From: Pararhizobium mangrovi
Lineage (GTDB): Bacteria > Pseudomonadota > Alphaproteobacteria > Rhizobiales > Rhizobiaceae
Assembly (NCBI RefSeq): GCF_006516965.1
Contig: NZ_VHLH01000026.1
Location: 1 to 64,000, forward strand
Direction: 5' to 3'
DNA: 64,000 nt
Under the pieces are notes generated by a model. It saw nothing but the letters and a program-made list of their open reading frames with translations. It did no database searches and had not been told where the DNA came from. The position numbers were made by a program, and so were the translations under genes. This document shows, one piece after another, positions 42,918 to 51,115 of the stretch (positions are counted from its first letter, which is position 1; every line of letters starts with the position of its first letter).

Positions 42918-43259
42918 TTGAGTGGCTACGTCTACATGATGTCGGACAAGCCACGTGGCGTCATCTACACCGGCGTTAGCAGTGACATCCACGGGCGTGT
43001 TTGGGACCACGGGAACGCGGTACAGAAAGGTTTCACATCGGCGTACAAAGCCAAGAACCTCGTCTGGCTCGAGCGCCATCCGAACATCGTTCTGGCGATC
43101 CAACGCGAGAAATCTTTGAAGCGATATCGGCGGGACTGGAAGATAACGTTGATCGAGAAGTTGAACCCGAGCTGGCTGGATCTCTACGAACGGATCGACG
43201 AGATCGACAATCCGTACCAACCGCACGCAAACACGCAGATGGTAGACGACTACGAATGA
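42918..43259 (+). CDS. GIY-YIG nuclease family protein
   Basis: The 113-residue protein is one GIY-YIG domain: YVYMMSDKPRGVIYTGVSSDIHGRVWDH, with the conserved arginine in the last block, then LVWLERHPNIVLAIQREKSLKRYRRDWKITLIEKLNPSWLDLY with the conserved glutamate. The second motif reads YTG, not YIG. The TTG start follows GAGGGG by seven bases. It may cut DNA. Its position between two copies of a palindromic repeat suggests that the repeat ends are its substrate, which is inference. Confidence 0.8.
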   Translation: MSGYVYMMSDKPRGVIYTGVSSDIHGRVWDHGNAVQKGFTSAYKAKNLVWLERHPNIVLAIQREKSLKRYRRDWKITLIEKLNPSWLDLYERIDEIDNPYQPHANTQMVDDYE

Positions 43260-43281
43260 GCGACTGCACCCACCACTCTAT

Positions 43282-43423
43282 CGTCATCCTCGGGCTTGAC
43301 CCGAGGATCTAACGACATGGTGGCGTGCTGGCTGGAACGCTGACCGCAGCGGCATACTGGACACCTGCTACGCCGGTCGTACCGAAATGGGGTTGGATCC
43401 TCGGGTCAAGCCCGAGAATGACG
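43282..43423. repeat. palindromic repeat element, copy 2
   Basis: This copy has the same orientation as copy 1. Its 28-base arms (43282-43309 and 43396-43423) are inverted with one mismatch (GAGAATG in the right arm). The 86-base centre is related to copy 1 (shared GGCGTGC, GGCATA and GCTACGCC blocks) but has diverged more than the arms, which suggests selection or conversion on the arms. Confidence 0.9.
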
Positions 43424-43524
43424 CCCGAAAGGGTTACGGACCGACGCCCGGTCGGAACGACGAGAACAACGAGCATAACGGTCCGCCAACACGGCATCGG
43501 ACCAATGGACACAGGGAAAGCGAA

Positions 43525-44283
43525 ATGCTGGAAATCAAGAACCTGCACGCGCGCATTGCCGAGGATGGCACCGAGATCCTGCGCGGGCTCAATCTTTCGA
43601 TTGCAGCCGGCGAGGTGGCCGCGATCATGGGGCCGAACGGCTCGGGCAAGTCGACGCTCTCCTACGTGCTCGCCGGCCGCGAGGACTACGAGGTGACGGA
43701 AGGCGAGGTCTGGTACAAGGGCGAGAACATCCTCGAACTCGATCCGGCCGAACGCGCCGCAAAGGGGCTCTTCCTCGCTTTCCAGTACCCGGTCGAGATC
43801 CCGGGCGTGGCGACGATGCAGTTCCTGAAGACCGCGCTCAACGAGCAGAAGAAGGCGCGTGGCGAGGCGGAACTGACGACGCCGGAGTTCATGCGGCAGG
43901 TCAAGCAGGCCGCCGGCGAACTGAAGATCAACCCGGACATGTTGAAACGGCCGCTGAACGTCGGCTTTTCGGGCGGCGAGAAGAAGCGCGCCGAGATCCT
44001 GCAGATGGCACTGCTCGCACCGCAACTCTGCCTTCTGGACGAGACGGATTCCGGTCTCGACATCGACGCGCTGAAGATCGTCGCCGACGGCGTGAACGCG
44101 CTGCGTTCGCCGGAGCGCGCCATGGTCGTCATCACGCACTACCAGCGCTTGCTCGACTACATCGTGCCGGACACGGTGCACGTGCTCTATCGCGGCCAGG
44201 TCGTGCAGACGGGTGACAAGGATCTCGCGCGCGAGCTCGAGCGGAACGGCTATGCCGATCTGATCGAGCAGCACGCGGCGTAA
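43525..44283 (+). CDS. sufC: Fe-S cluster assembly ATPase SufC
   Basis: The 252-residue ABC-type ATPase has Walker A GPNGSGKST at 36-44, the SufC-typical FSGGEKKRAEILQMALL and LCLLDETDSGLDIDALK. It drives the SufB-SufC-SufD scaffold. The ATG at 43525 follows AGGGAAAG; the in-frame extension upstream reads through the repeat and is not real. Confidence 0.96.
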   Translation: MLEIKNLHARIAEDGTEILRGLNLSIAAGEVAAIMGPNGSGKSTLSYVLAGREDYEVTEGEVWYKGENILELDPAERAAKGLFLAFQYPVEIPGVATMQFLKTALNEQKKARGEAELTTPEFMRQVKQAAGELKINPDMLKRPLNVGFSGGEKKRAEILQMALLAPQLCLLDETDSGLDIDALKIVADGVNALRSPERAMVVITHYQRLLDYIVPDTVHVLYRGQVVQTGDKDLARELERNGYADLIEQHAA

Positions 44284-44296
44284 GGAAGGCTTGGCG

Positions 44297-45586
44297 ATGA
44301 GCGATCACGCAGAAAAGAACGCACGGCCACCGGCAACGGCCGCCGAAACGTCGGTCTTCGATTCCTACGACGCGCGCATCGACGCGCTTCCCGGATCGTC
44401 AGCCGTACGCCGCATGCGCGACCGGCTGATGAGTGAGCTGCAGGATCAGCGCCTGCCGCATCGACGCATGGAAGCGTGGCATTACACGGACTTGCGCACG
44501 TTGCTGAAGGCTGTACCCGAGGCGTTCGGCACGGGCGGTGAAGCAAAGGGCGTCGCGCCTTTGGTCGACGGATCGAACGTGCTGACCGTCAATAACGGCG
44601 AGGCAAGCGTTGAAGGTGCGCCCGAGGGCGTTTCGGTCTCGCGCTTCGCGGACCGTCTGAACGACGAATCGGTCGTCGAGTTTCTGGCCGCGCAAGGGCC
44701 GGAGGATGCAGTCTCCCGCATCAACGGGGCCTTCGTTTCCGACGGGCTCGTCGTCGACGTCGCGCCGGGCACGGTGCTCGATGCGCCGCTGGAGATCCAG
44801 GCCGTCCACAGTACGGGCCAGGCGCATACGCGCTTTCCCGTGACCATCGGCAAGGGTGCGAAGGGCTCGATCGTCGAGCGTCAGTGCGCAAGCGGCGAGG
44901 GTGCCGCGTTCACGAGCTCCATCACCGACCTGACGGTCGGCGACGATGCCGAGATCGACTGGATCATCCTGCAGGAGCAGGGCGACGCCGATACGCATCT
45001 GGCGCGTGTCAATCTGCGTCTCGGCGCCAATGCCAAGCTGATGCTCTACGTCGTCAATGCCGGCGGCAAGCTCGTGCGTCAGGAGGTTCGTGCCGTCGTC
45101 GAAGGCGAGGGATCGGACTTCAAGCTGCGCGGCATCAACCTCCTCGGCGGCGAGAGCCATACGGACGTGACGATGGTGCTCGACCACACCGTACCGTCGA
45201 CGACCTCGACGGAAGTCCTGCGCAACGTCGTCTTCGGCAAGGCGCACGGCGTCTTCCAGGGTCAGATCCGCGTTGCGCAGGCCGCCCAGCAGACCGATGC
45301 GCAGATGGCGTGCAACACGCTTCTCCTTTCCGACGATGCCGACTTCTCGGCCAAGCCGGAACTCGAGATCTTCGCCGACGACGTTCAGTGCGGCCACGGC
45401 GCGACGGTCGCAGACATCGACAAGAACCACCTGTTCTACCTGATGTCGCGCGGCATACCGGCGGCGCGTGCCCGCGGCATGCTCGTCTATGCCTTCCTCG
45501 CCGAAGTGGTGGAGGAACTGGACGACGAGCGGCTCGTGCCGGCGCTGGAGTCGGTCATCGCCGAATGGCTCCGGGCCAATGGCTGA
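44297..45586 (+). CDS. sufD: Fe-S cluster assembly protein SufD
   Basis: The 429-residue SufB-like subunit has RMEAWHYTDLRTLLK near the N-terminus and the end block CGHGATVADIDKNHLFYLMSRGIPAARARGMLVYAFLAEVVEEL. ATG 44297 comes 13 bases after sufC. Its 3' end overlaps the following VOC gene by eight bases. Confidence 0.95.
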   Translation: MSDHAEKNARPPATAAETSVFDSYDARIDALPGSSAVRRMRDRLMSELQDQRLPHRRMEAWHYTDLRTLLKAVPEAFGTGGEAKGVAPLVDGSNVLTVNNGEASVEGAPEGVSVSRFADRLNDESVVEFLAAQGPEDAVSRINGAFVSDGLVVDVAPGTVLDAPLEIQAVHSTGQAHTRFPVTIGKGAKGSIVERQCASGEGAAFTSSITDLTVGDDAEIDWIILQEQGDADTHLARVNLRLGANAKLMLYVVNAGGKLVRQEVRAVVEGEGSDFKLRGINLLGGESHTDVTMVLDHTVPSTTSTEVLRNVVFGKAHGVFQGQIRVAQAAQQTDAQMACNTLLLSDDADFSAKPELEIFADDVQCGHGATVADIDKNHLFYLMSRGIPAARARGMLVYAFLAEVVEELDDERLVPALESVIAEWLRANG

Positions 45587-45968
45587 CCTTCCGGTCGCGC
45601 TCGACCATTGCGTCATCCACGTTTCCGACTGGGAACGGGCACGGGCGTTCTACGTCGAGGTGATCGGGGCCGAGGCCATCCCGCGCGGCAAGGGTTATGC
45701 CTTCCGCATCGGCGATCGCCAGCTGAACGTGCACGGGCCCGGCGTCGAAGCCGAGCCGGTCGCGCTCTTTCCGGTGGAGCCCGGCAACAGCGACCTGTGC
45801 TTTCGCTGGGAAGGGCCGATCGAGGACGCGCTGACCCATCTGGAACGCTGCAGCGTGCCGATCGAGCTCGGTCCCGTCGACCGGCACGGCGCGCTCGGCG
45901 AGGGCACGAGCGTCTATTTCCGCGATCCGGACGGGTCGCTCATGGAGTTCATCAGCTATCATGGATGA
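45579..45968 (+). CDS. VOC (glyoxalase/bleomycin-resistance fold) protein inside the suf operon
   Basis: The 129-residue protein is one vicinal-oxygen-chelate unit: LDHCVIHVSDWERARAFYVEVIGAEAIPRG, then LCFRWEGPIEDALTHLE and YFRDPDGSLMEFISYHG with a typical metal glutamate. It overlaps both sufD and sufS by eight bases, which means tight translational coupling. A role in cluster assembly is not established; it may act on a small reactive molecule or hold a metal. Confidence 0.85.
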   Translation: MADLPVALDHCVIHVSDWERARAFYVEVIGAEAIPRGKGYAFRIGDRQLNVHGPGVEAEPVALFPVEPGNSDLCFRWEGPIEDALTHLERCSVPIELGPVDRHGALGEGTSVYFRDPDGSLMEFISYHG

Positions 45969-47205
45969 CAGGGTTCAAACGGCGACGGGCTACGACGTCG
46001 AGGCGATCCGGCGGGATTTCCCGATCCTGCAGCGCACCGTCTACGACAAGCCGCTCGTCTATCTCGACAACGGTGCGTCCGCACAGAAGCCACAGGCCGT
46101 GCTCGACGCGATCATGAAGAGCTACACGGAGGAATATTCCAACGTCCATCGCGGGCTGCACTTCCTCTCCAATGCCGCGACGGATGCCTACGAGGGTGCG
46201 CGCGAAAAGGTTCGCGGCTTCCTGAACGCCGGTTCGGCCGACGAGATCGTCTTCACCAAGAACACGACCGAGGCGATCAATGCGGTCGCGCATTCCTGGG
46301 GCATGCCGAACATCGGTGAGGGCGACGAGATCGCGCTGACGATCATGGAGCACCACTCCAACATCGTGCCGTGGCATTTCATCCGCGAGCGGCAGGGCGC
46401 CAAGCTGAACTGGATCGAGGTCGAGGAAGACGGCGGCTTCTCGATCGAAGCGTTCGAGCGTTCTTTGACCGAGCGCACCAAGCTCGTCGCCATCACGCAC
46501 ATGTCGAACGTTCTCGGTACCGTCGTTCCGGTGAAGGAAGTCTGCCGCATCGCGCACGAGCGCGGCATTCCCGTCCTCGTCGACGGCAGCCAGGGTGCCG
46601 TGCATCTTCCCGTCGACGTGCGCGACATCGATTGCGACTGGTACGTCTTCACCGGCCACAAGGTCTACGGACCGTCCGGCATCGGCGTGCTCTACGGCAA
46701 GTCCGAAATGCTGGATGCCATGCGGCCCTTCATGGGCGGCGGCGAAATGATCTTCGACGTGTCGGAGGACTCGGTCACCTACAACGATCCGCCGCAGCGC
46801 TTCGAGGCCGGCACGCCGCCGATCACGCAGGCGGTCGGGCTCGGTGCGGCGCTCGACTACATGCGGTCGGTCGGGCGCGAGGCGATCGCTGCGCATGAGG
46901 CGGATATCGTCAAGTACGCGCACGAGCAGCTTTCCGGCATTAACGCCATGCGTATCCTCGGCACCGCACCCGGCAAGGGCGCGATCGTGTCGTTTGAGCT
47001 CGAGGGCATCCACGCGCACGACGTCTCGATGGTCATCGACCGTTCGGGCGTGGCGGTGCGTGCCGGCACGCACTGCGCGAGCCCGCTTCTCAAGCGCTAC
47101 GGCGTGACCTCGACTTGCCGCGCCTCCTTCGGGATGTACAATACGCGCAGCGAAGTCGATGCGCTGGCCACCGCATTGGACAAGGCCAGAAGCTTCTTTT
47201 CGTGA
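45961..47205 (+). CDS. sufS: cysteine desulfurase SufS
   Basis: The 414-residue enzyme is the SufS type: VYLDNGASAQKPQAVLDA, the PLP lysine K234 in TGHKVYGPSGIGVLYG, and C372 in RAGTHCASPLL. It passes sulfur to the scaffold. No SufE gene is in the operon. It follows the VOC gene with an eight-base overlap. Confidence 0.95.
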   Translation: MDDRVQTATGYDVEAIRRDFPILQRTVYDKPLVYLDNGASAQKPQAVLDAIMKSYTEEYSNVHRGLHFLSNAATDAYEGAREKVRGFLNAGSADEIVFTKNTTEAINAVAHSWGMPNIGEGDEIALTIMEHHSNIVPWHFIRERQGAKLNWIEVEEDGGFSIEAFERSLTERTKLVAITHMSNVLGTVVPVKEVCRIAHERGIPVLVDGSQGAVHLPVDVRDIDCDWYVFTGHKVYGPSGIGVLYGKSEMLDAMRPFMGGGEMIFDVSEDSVTYNDPPQRFEAGTPPITQAVGLGAALDYMRSVGREAIAAHEADIVKYAHEQLSGINAMRILGTAPGKGAIVSFELEGIHAHDVSMVIDRSGVAVRAGTHCASPLLKRYGVTSTCRASFGMYNTRSEVDALATALDKARSFFS

Positions 47206-47219
47206 AGGAAACGAATGTC

Positions 47220-47600
47220 ATGAGCGACGAAGCCGCTACAACCGAACAGGCGGAGACGACCGCGCACGCCGAATCGGCCATTCCCCGCGAGGAACTGGCG
47301 CGGATGACGGACGATATCGTCAGCGCGCTGAAGACCGTCTACGATCCGGAGATCCCGGCCGACATCTACGAACTCGGCCTGATCTACAAGATCGACATCG
47401 AGGACGATCGCTCGGTGAAAGTCGAAATGACGCTGACCGCGCCGGGCTGCCCGGTGGCCGGCGAAATGCCGGGCTGGGTGCAAAACGCCGTCAGTACCGT
47501 CGAGGGCGTTCAGGCGGTGGACGTCGACATGGTCTTCGATCCGCCGTGGACGCCGGATCGCATGTCCGAGGAAGCCCGCGTCGCGATCGGCTTCTACTGA
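47220..47600 (+). CDS. sufT: SufT/MIP18-type DUF59 protein
   Basis: The 126-residue protein carries a DUF59 domain: ALKTVYDPEIPADIYELGLIYKIDIEDD, MTLTAPGCPVAGEMPGWV and DVDMVFDPPWTPDRMSEEAR. SufT helps to mature Fe-S proteins under high demand. The first 35 residues are a variable acidic tail. It starts 14 bases after sufS. Confidence 0.9.
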   Translation: MSDEAATTEQAETTAHAESAIPREELARMTDDIVSALKTVYDPEIPADIYELGLIYKIDIEDDRSVKVEMTLTAPGCPVAGEMPGWVQNAVSTVEGVQAVDVDMVFDPPWTPDRMSEEARVAIGFY

Positions 47601-47687
47601 TCGTCGGAATGCACCTCGCGGTTGTTCCACGACCGCGCGTTTCCTACATTCGATCGAACGTTCGATTTCCGTACGAAGGAGCCGAAA

Positions 47688-48083
47688 ATGGGTACTTTCG
47701 CCGTGATGACCATGACGGATGCCGCCGCCGAGCGCGTGCGCAGCATCGTCGACAATGCGGGCGAGGACGCCAGGGGCATCCGCGTCGGCATCAAGAAGGG
47801 CGGCTGCGCCGGCATGGAATATACGGTCGATCTCGTAAACGAACCGGACGCCAAGGACGACGTCATCGAGCATGAAGGCGCGACGGTCTACGTCGCACCG
47901 GAGGCGGTCCTGTTCTTGCTCGGCACGCAGATGGATTTCGAGGTGACGAAGCTGCGCGCCGGCTTCACCTTCAACAACCCGAACCAGACCTCGGCCTGCG
48001 GCTGCGGCGAATCGGTGGAACTGAAGCCGGCCGACCTTGCCGCGCTGGCGCGCGAGGAAGGCGCCGTCGTTCGTACCGACTAA
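47688..48083 (+). CDS. sufA: A-type Fe-S carrier SufA/IscA
   Basis: The 131-residue carrier has the three cluster cysteines: C40 in KKGGCAGMEY, and C104 and C106 in TSACGCGES. It receives clusters from SufBCD and passes them on. AAGGAG precedes ATG 47688; an upstream in-frame ATG at 47622 lacks support. It is the last suf gene before a terminator. Confidence 0.93.
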   Translation: MGTFAVMTMTDAAAERVRSIVDNAGEDARGIRVGIKKGGCAGMEYTVDLVNEPDAKDDVIEHEGATVYVAPEAVLFLLGTQMDFEVTKLRAGFTFNNPNQTSACGCGESVELKPADLAALAREEGAVVRTD

Positions 48084-48111
48084 CCGAACGCCGTACGCAC
48101 CAAATACGACG

Positions 48112-48146
48112 AATCAAAAGGGCCGCATCGTGCGGCCCTTTTGATT
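48112..48146. terminator. bidirectional terminator between sufA and the MFS gene
   Basis: A perfect 16-base-pair palindrome (AATCAAAAGGGCCGCA with a TCG loop) has T runs on both strands. It serves the suf operon and the convergent transporter gene. Confidence 0.85.
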
Positions 48147-48170
48147 CCGATACCGGTTTTCGCTCGCTTC

Positions 48171-49490
48171 TCAGTCGTCGTGGAACTGACGATTGAAGTA
48201 GAGAGCGACCAGCGTGCAAATCGCACCGGAAAGCAGGTAGGCGCCGACGGCGATGAGGCCGAACCGGGCGCAAAGGCCGAGCGCCACCAGCGGCGCGAAA
48301 CCGGCACCGATGAGCCAGGCCCAGTCGGAGGTCACCGCCGCACCGGTATAGCGGTGCACGCGCGAGAAGTTCGAGGCGAGGGCGCCGGACGCCTGTCCGA
48401 AGGAGAGGCCGAGAAGCGCAAAGCCCGCAAGCACGATCCCGTCCTCGTTGACGATGCCGCCCTTGAAGAAGAAGGGTGCGAGGAAGCTTCCGATGCCGAT
48501 CAGTGCCGCGGTCACCGCGAGCAACGGCCGGCGGCCGATGCGATCGGCGAGCACGCCCGAAAGCAGGATCGTCACTGTGCTGATGATGGCACCGAGCAGC
48601 AGGACGAGCAGGAAGCGCACCGGCGAATGGTTCGTGTAGAGCACGACCCAACTGATCGGGAAGATGGTGACCAGGTGGAAGAGCGCATAGCTCGCAAGCG
48701 GCGTGAACGCGCCGAGCACGACCGTCGGTCCGTTGGAGCGCAGCGTGTCGCGAATGCGCGAGGGCTTCAATTCGTCGCGATCGAGCAGCGAACCGAACTC
48801 GGCGGTCGTCACCAGCCGCAGGCGCGCGAAGAGCGCCACCACGTTGATCGCGAAGGCGACGAAGAACGGATAGCGCCAGCCCCAGGTGATGAAATCCTCC
48901 GCCGGAAGCGCCCACATGATGTAGGCGAAGAGCGCGCAGGCGAGCACGAGGCCGATCGGCGCGCCGAGCTGGGCCATCATCGCGTACCAGCCGCGCTTGT
49001 TAGGCGGTGCGTTCAATGCGAGCAGCGAGGCGAGACCGTCCCAGGCGCCGCCGAGCGCGAGTCCCTGCAGGAAGCGAAGCACGCACAGGAACCAGACTGC
49101 GAAGAAACCGACGGCGTCGTAGCCCGGCAGGAACGCCATCGCAGCCGTCGAGAAGCCGAGCAGGAAGAGGGCGCTCGTCAGCTTCGCGCCGCGACCGTAG
49201 AGCCGGTCGATGCGCATGAAGAGCCACGAGCCGATCGGCCGGGCGACGAAGGCGAGCGAGAAGATCGCGAACGAATAGAGCGTGCCGGTCAGCGCGTCGT
49301 CCATCGGAAACAGGAAGCGCGGGAAGACGAGCACCGAGGCGAGGCCGAAAACGAAGAAGTCGAAGAATTCCGACGTGCGGCCGATGATCACGCCGAGCGC
49401 GATCTTGGAGGGTTTTACCCCCCGGTCCATGTGCTGGCTGCGTGCGTCGCGCTCGATCTGCGACGACATGCCTTCCGTGACGTTCGTCAT
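48171..49490 (-). CDS. MFS metabolite:H+ symporter (MHS family)
   Basis: The 439-residue transporter has twelve membrane segments and the MHS signature GRTSEFFDFFVFGLASVLVFPRFLFP near the N-terminus. This is followed by FVARPIGSWLFMRIDRLYGR, FLQGLALGGAWDG and the mid-loop GVLADRIGRRPLL. Relatives such as ProP, ShiA and KgtP take up organic acids or osmolytes; the substrate here is not clear. Confidence 0.85.
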   Translation of the reverse strand: MTNVTEGMSSQIERDARSQHMDRGVKPSKIALGVIIGRTSEFFDFFVFGLASVLVFPRFLFPMDDALTGTLYSFAIFSLAFVARPIGSWLFMRIDRLYGRGAKLTSALFLLGFSTAAMAFLPGYDAVGFFAVWFLCVLRFLQGLALGGAWDGLASLLALNAPPNKRGWYAMMAQLGAPIGLVLACALFAYIMWALPAEDFITWGWRYPFFVAFAINVVALFARLRLVTTAEFGSLLDRDELKPSRIRDTLRSNGPTVVLGAFTPLASYALFHLVTIFPISWVVLYTNHSPVRFLLVLLLGAIISTVTILLSGVLADRIGRRPLLAVTAALIGIGSFLAPFFFKGGIVNEDGIVLAGFALLGLSFGQASGALASNFSRVHRYTGAAVTSDWAWLIGAGFAPLVALGLCARFGLIAVGAYLLSGAICTLVALYFNRQFHDD

Positions 49491-49861
49491 GCTTGTTCCT
49501 CGATTCCTCTCGAACCGCTTTCACAGGCCGGTTCGGCCATCATCCTTATCGCCGATCGCGGCGCGGGCGTAGCCCCGAGTGCGAACCGCGTCAATCTTCC
49601 GCACTGCAAAAGACTTACCATTACGGTCCGCACCGAATAAATAGAGCATGACGCGACGCAGACCAAAGACGAAACGCCGTCGGCGAAAAACGGGTTGTCA
49701 CACGAGCCCGATCGGTTAGGTAGGGCACCATGAACGCGATAGGCGCGATCCGATCGGTTTGCTCGCCATTTTGTATGTGAGACGGCGTGTCGCAGCGGTT
49801 TCGGGGTGGACGACGCGCCTTCGACGCCGAAGCCGGACTGGACAGTTCAGAGGTTGAACGG
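49491..49861 (+). other. 371-base gene-free region upstream of cyoA
   Basis: No convincing gene is present. A short open frame continues cyoA upstream from 49787 without homology. The region must hold promoters for the divergent MFS gene and the cyo operon, but I could not place a strong -35/-10 pair or an Fnr- or Irr-type box. Confidence 0.4.
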
Positions 49862-51067
49862 ATGAAGAAAACACTCCGCGCGGGTCTGCCGCTCCTTGGC
49901 ATTCTGCTCGGTTTGAGCGGCTGCGGTATGGTGGTGCTCGACCCGGCGGGTTATGTTGCGGCGCAACAGCGCGACCTCCTCGTCATCTCCGTCGTTCTGA
50001 TGCTTCTGATCATCCTGCCGGTCATGGCGGCGACGGCCTATTTTGCGTGGAAGTATCGCCACGACAATCTCGAGGCCGACTACCAGCCCGACTGGCACCA
50101 TTCGACGCAGCTCGAAGTGCTGATCTGGTCGGCGCCGCTGCTGATCATCATTGCCCTCGGCGCCATCACCTGGATCGGCACGCACACGCTCGATCCCTAT
50201 CGCGAACTCACCCGAATCGAGCACGGCAAGGTGATTCCCCAGGATACGAAGGGGCTGAACGTCGAGGTCGTCTCGCTGAACTGGAAGTGGCTCTTCATCT
50301 ATCCGGACCTCGGCATCGCGACCGTCAACGAGCTGGCCGCACCGGTCGACACGCCGATCGATTTCGACCTGACCTCTTCCGACATCATGAACTCGTTCTA
50401 CATTCCCGCACTGGCGGGCCAGATCTACACGATGGCGGGGATGAAGACGCAGCTCCATGCGGTGATCAACAAGACCGGAACCTACAAGGGCTTTTCGGCG
50501 AACTATTCCGGTGCCGGCTTCTCCGGCATGAACTTCGCGTTCCACGGCATGAAGGAAGACGCGTTCAAGGAGTGGGTGCGCAAGGTGCAGGCCAAGGGCG
50601 ACCGGCTGAGCCGCAAGGCGTATCTGAGCCTGCGCCAGCCGAGCGAGGACGTGCCGGTCAAGTATTACAGCGGTGTCGACAAGAACCTCTTCCACGACAT
50701 CGTCAATCGCTGCGTGGAACAGTCGAAGGTCTGCATGAACGCGATGAAGCCGGGCGAGGCGGGCCCGAAGGAAACCGAACTCGGCAACGATCGCGAAAGC
50801 GTGGGCGCCAACCATGCCAACGGCAATCCGGCGCGTAGGAATGAGCCTTCGGCCAACGAGCCCGAGGGCAGCAAGTCGCGCAGCCAGAGCGCCGTGCCGA
50901 ACACGCTGAAGCAGGAAAAGCGCGATGAGGGCGGGAGCCCCGGCGCGCACGCGACCCGCGAAGGCGACAATGGCGACGGCGCCGGCAACGCTTCCGGCTC
51001 GGGCGCGAACACGAATGGCGGTGGCGCCGAGAACGGCGGCACGAAGGAACCCGCTCCGACCGACTAG
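49862..51067 (+). CDS. cyoA: bo3-type ubiquinol oxidase subunit II, with long C-terminal tail
   Basis: MKKTLRAGLPLLGILLGLSGC is a lipoprotein signal (Cys21). Two membrane segments and the cupredoxin domain follow, with LNWKWLFIYPDLGIATVNELA and SFYIPALAGQIYTMAGM. The copper-A cysteines are absent, so this is a quinol oxidase. From about residue 300 the protein runs on for about 100 residues of low-complexity Asn, Gly, Glu and Ser sequence, which makes it longer than typical CyoA (about 315). ATG 49862 is chosen at the signal peptide. Confidence 0.92.
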   Translation: MKKTLRAGLPLLGILLGLSGCGMVVLDPAGYVAAQQRDLLVISVVLMLLIILPVMAATAYFAWKYRHDNLEADYQPDWHHSTQLEVLIWSAPLLIIIALGAITWIGTHTLDPYRELTRIEHGKVIPQDTKGLNVEVVSLNWKWLFIYPDLGIATVNELAAPVDTPIDFDLTSSDIMNSFYIPALAGQIYTMAGMKTQLHAVINKTGTYKGFSANYSGAGFSGMNFAFHGMKEDAFKEWVRKVQAKGDRLSRKAYLSLRQPSEDVPVKYYSGVDKNLFHDIVNRCVEQSKVCMNAMKPGEAGPKETELGNDRESVGANHANGNPARRNEPSANEPEGSKSRSQSAVPNTLKQEKRDEGGSPGAHATREGDNGDGAGNASGSGANTNGGGAENGGTKEPAPTD

Positions 51068-51115
51068 GCGCCCGGCGCCATCGGTCAGGAGTTCGCAAGA
51101 AAGCAGAGCAAAGCC

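Larger units (their letters stand above)
42759..43423. mobile_element. composite of two palindromic elements flanking a GIY-YIG gene
   Basis: Two direct copies of the same 142-143-base element bracket a 113-residue GIY-YIG nuclease gene, all within the sufB-sufC interval. The copies share perfect or near-perfect ends and a clearly related centre. The layout resembles a nuclease associated with its own repeat, comparable in concept to REP sequences and their RAYT transposases. Mobility is inferred; no target-site duplication is obvious. Confidence 0.5.

Noticed and set aside
48141-49640. 499-codon open frame opposite the MHS transporter
   Set aside because: Antisense shadow with a Glu/Arg-rich composition and no homology pattern; the transporter frame has clear membrane segments and motifs.
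49862-51067. Cytochrome c oxidase subunit II
   Set aside because: The copper-A cysteine motif is missing and the gene order is cyoABCD, so a quinol oxidase fits better.
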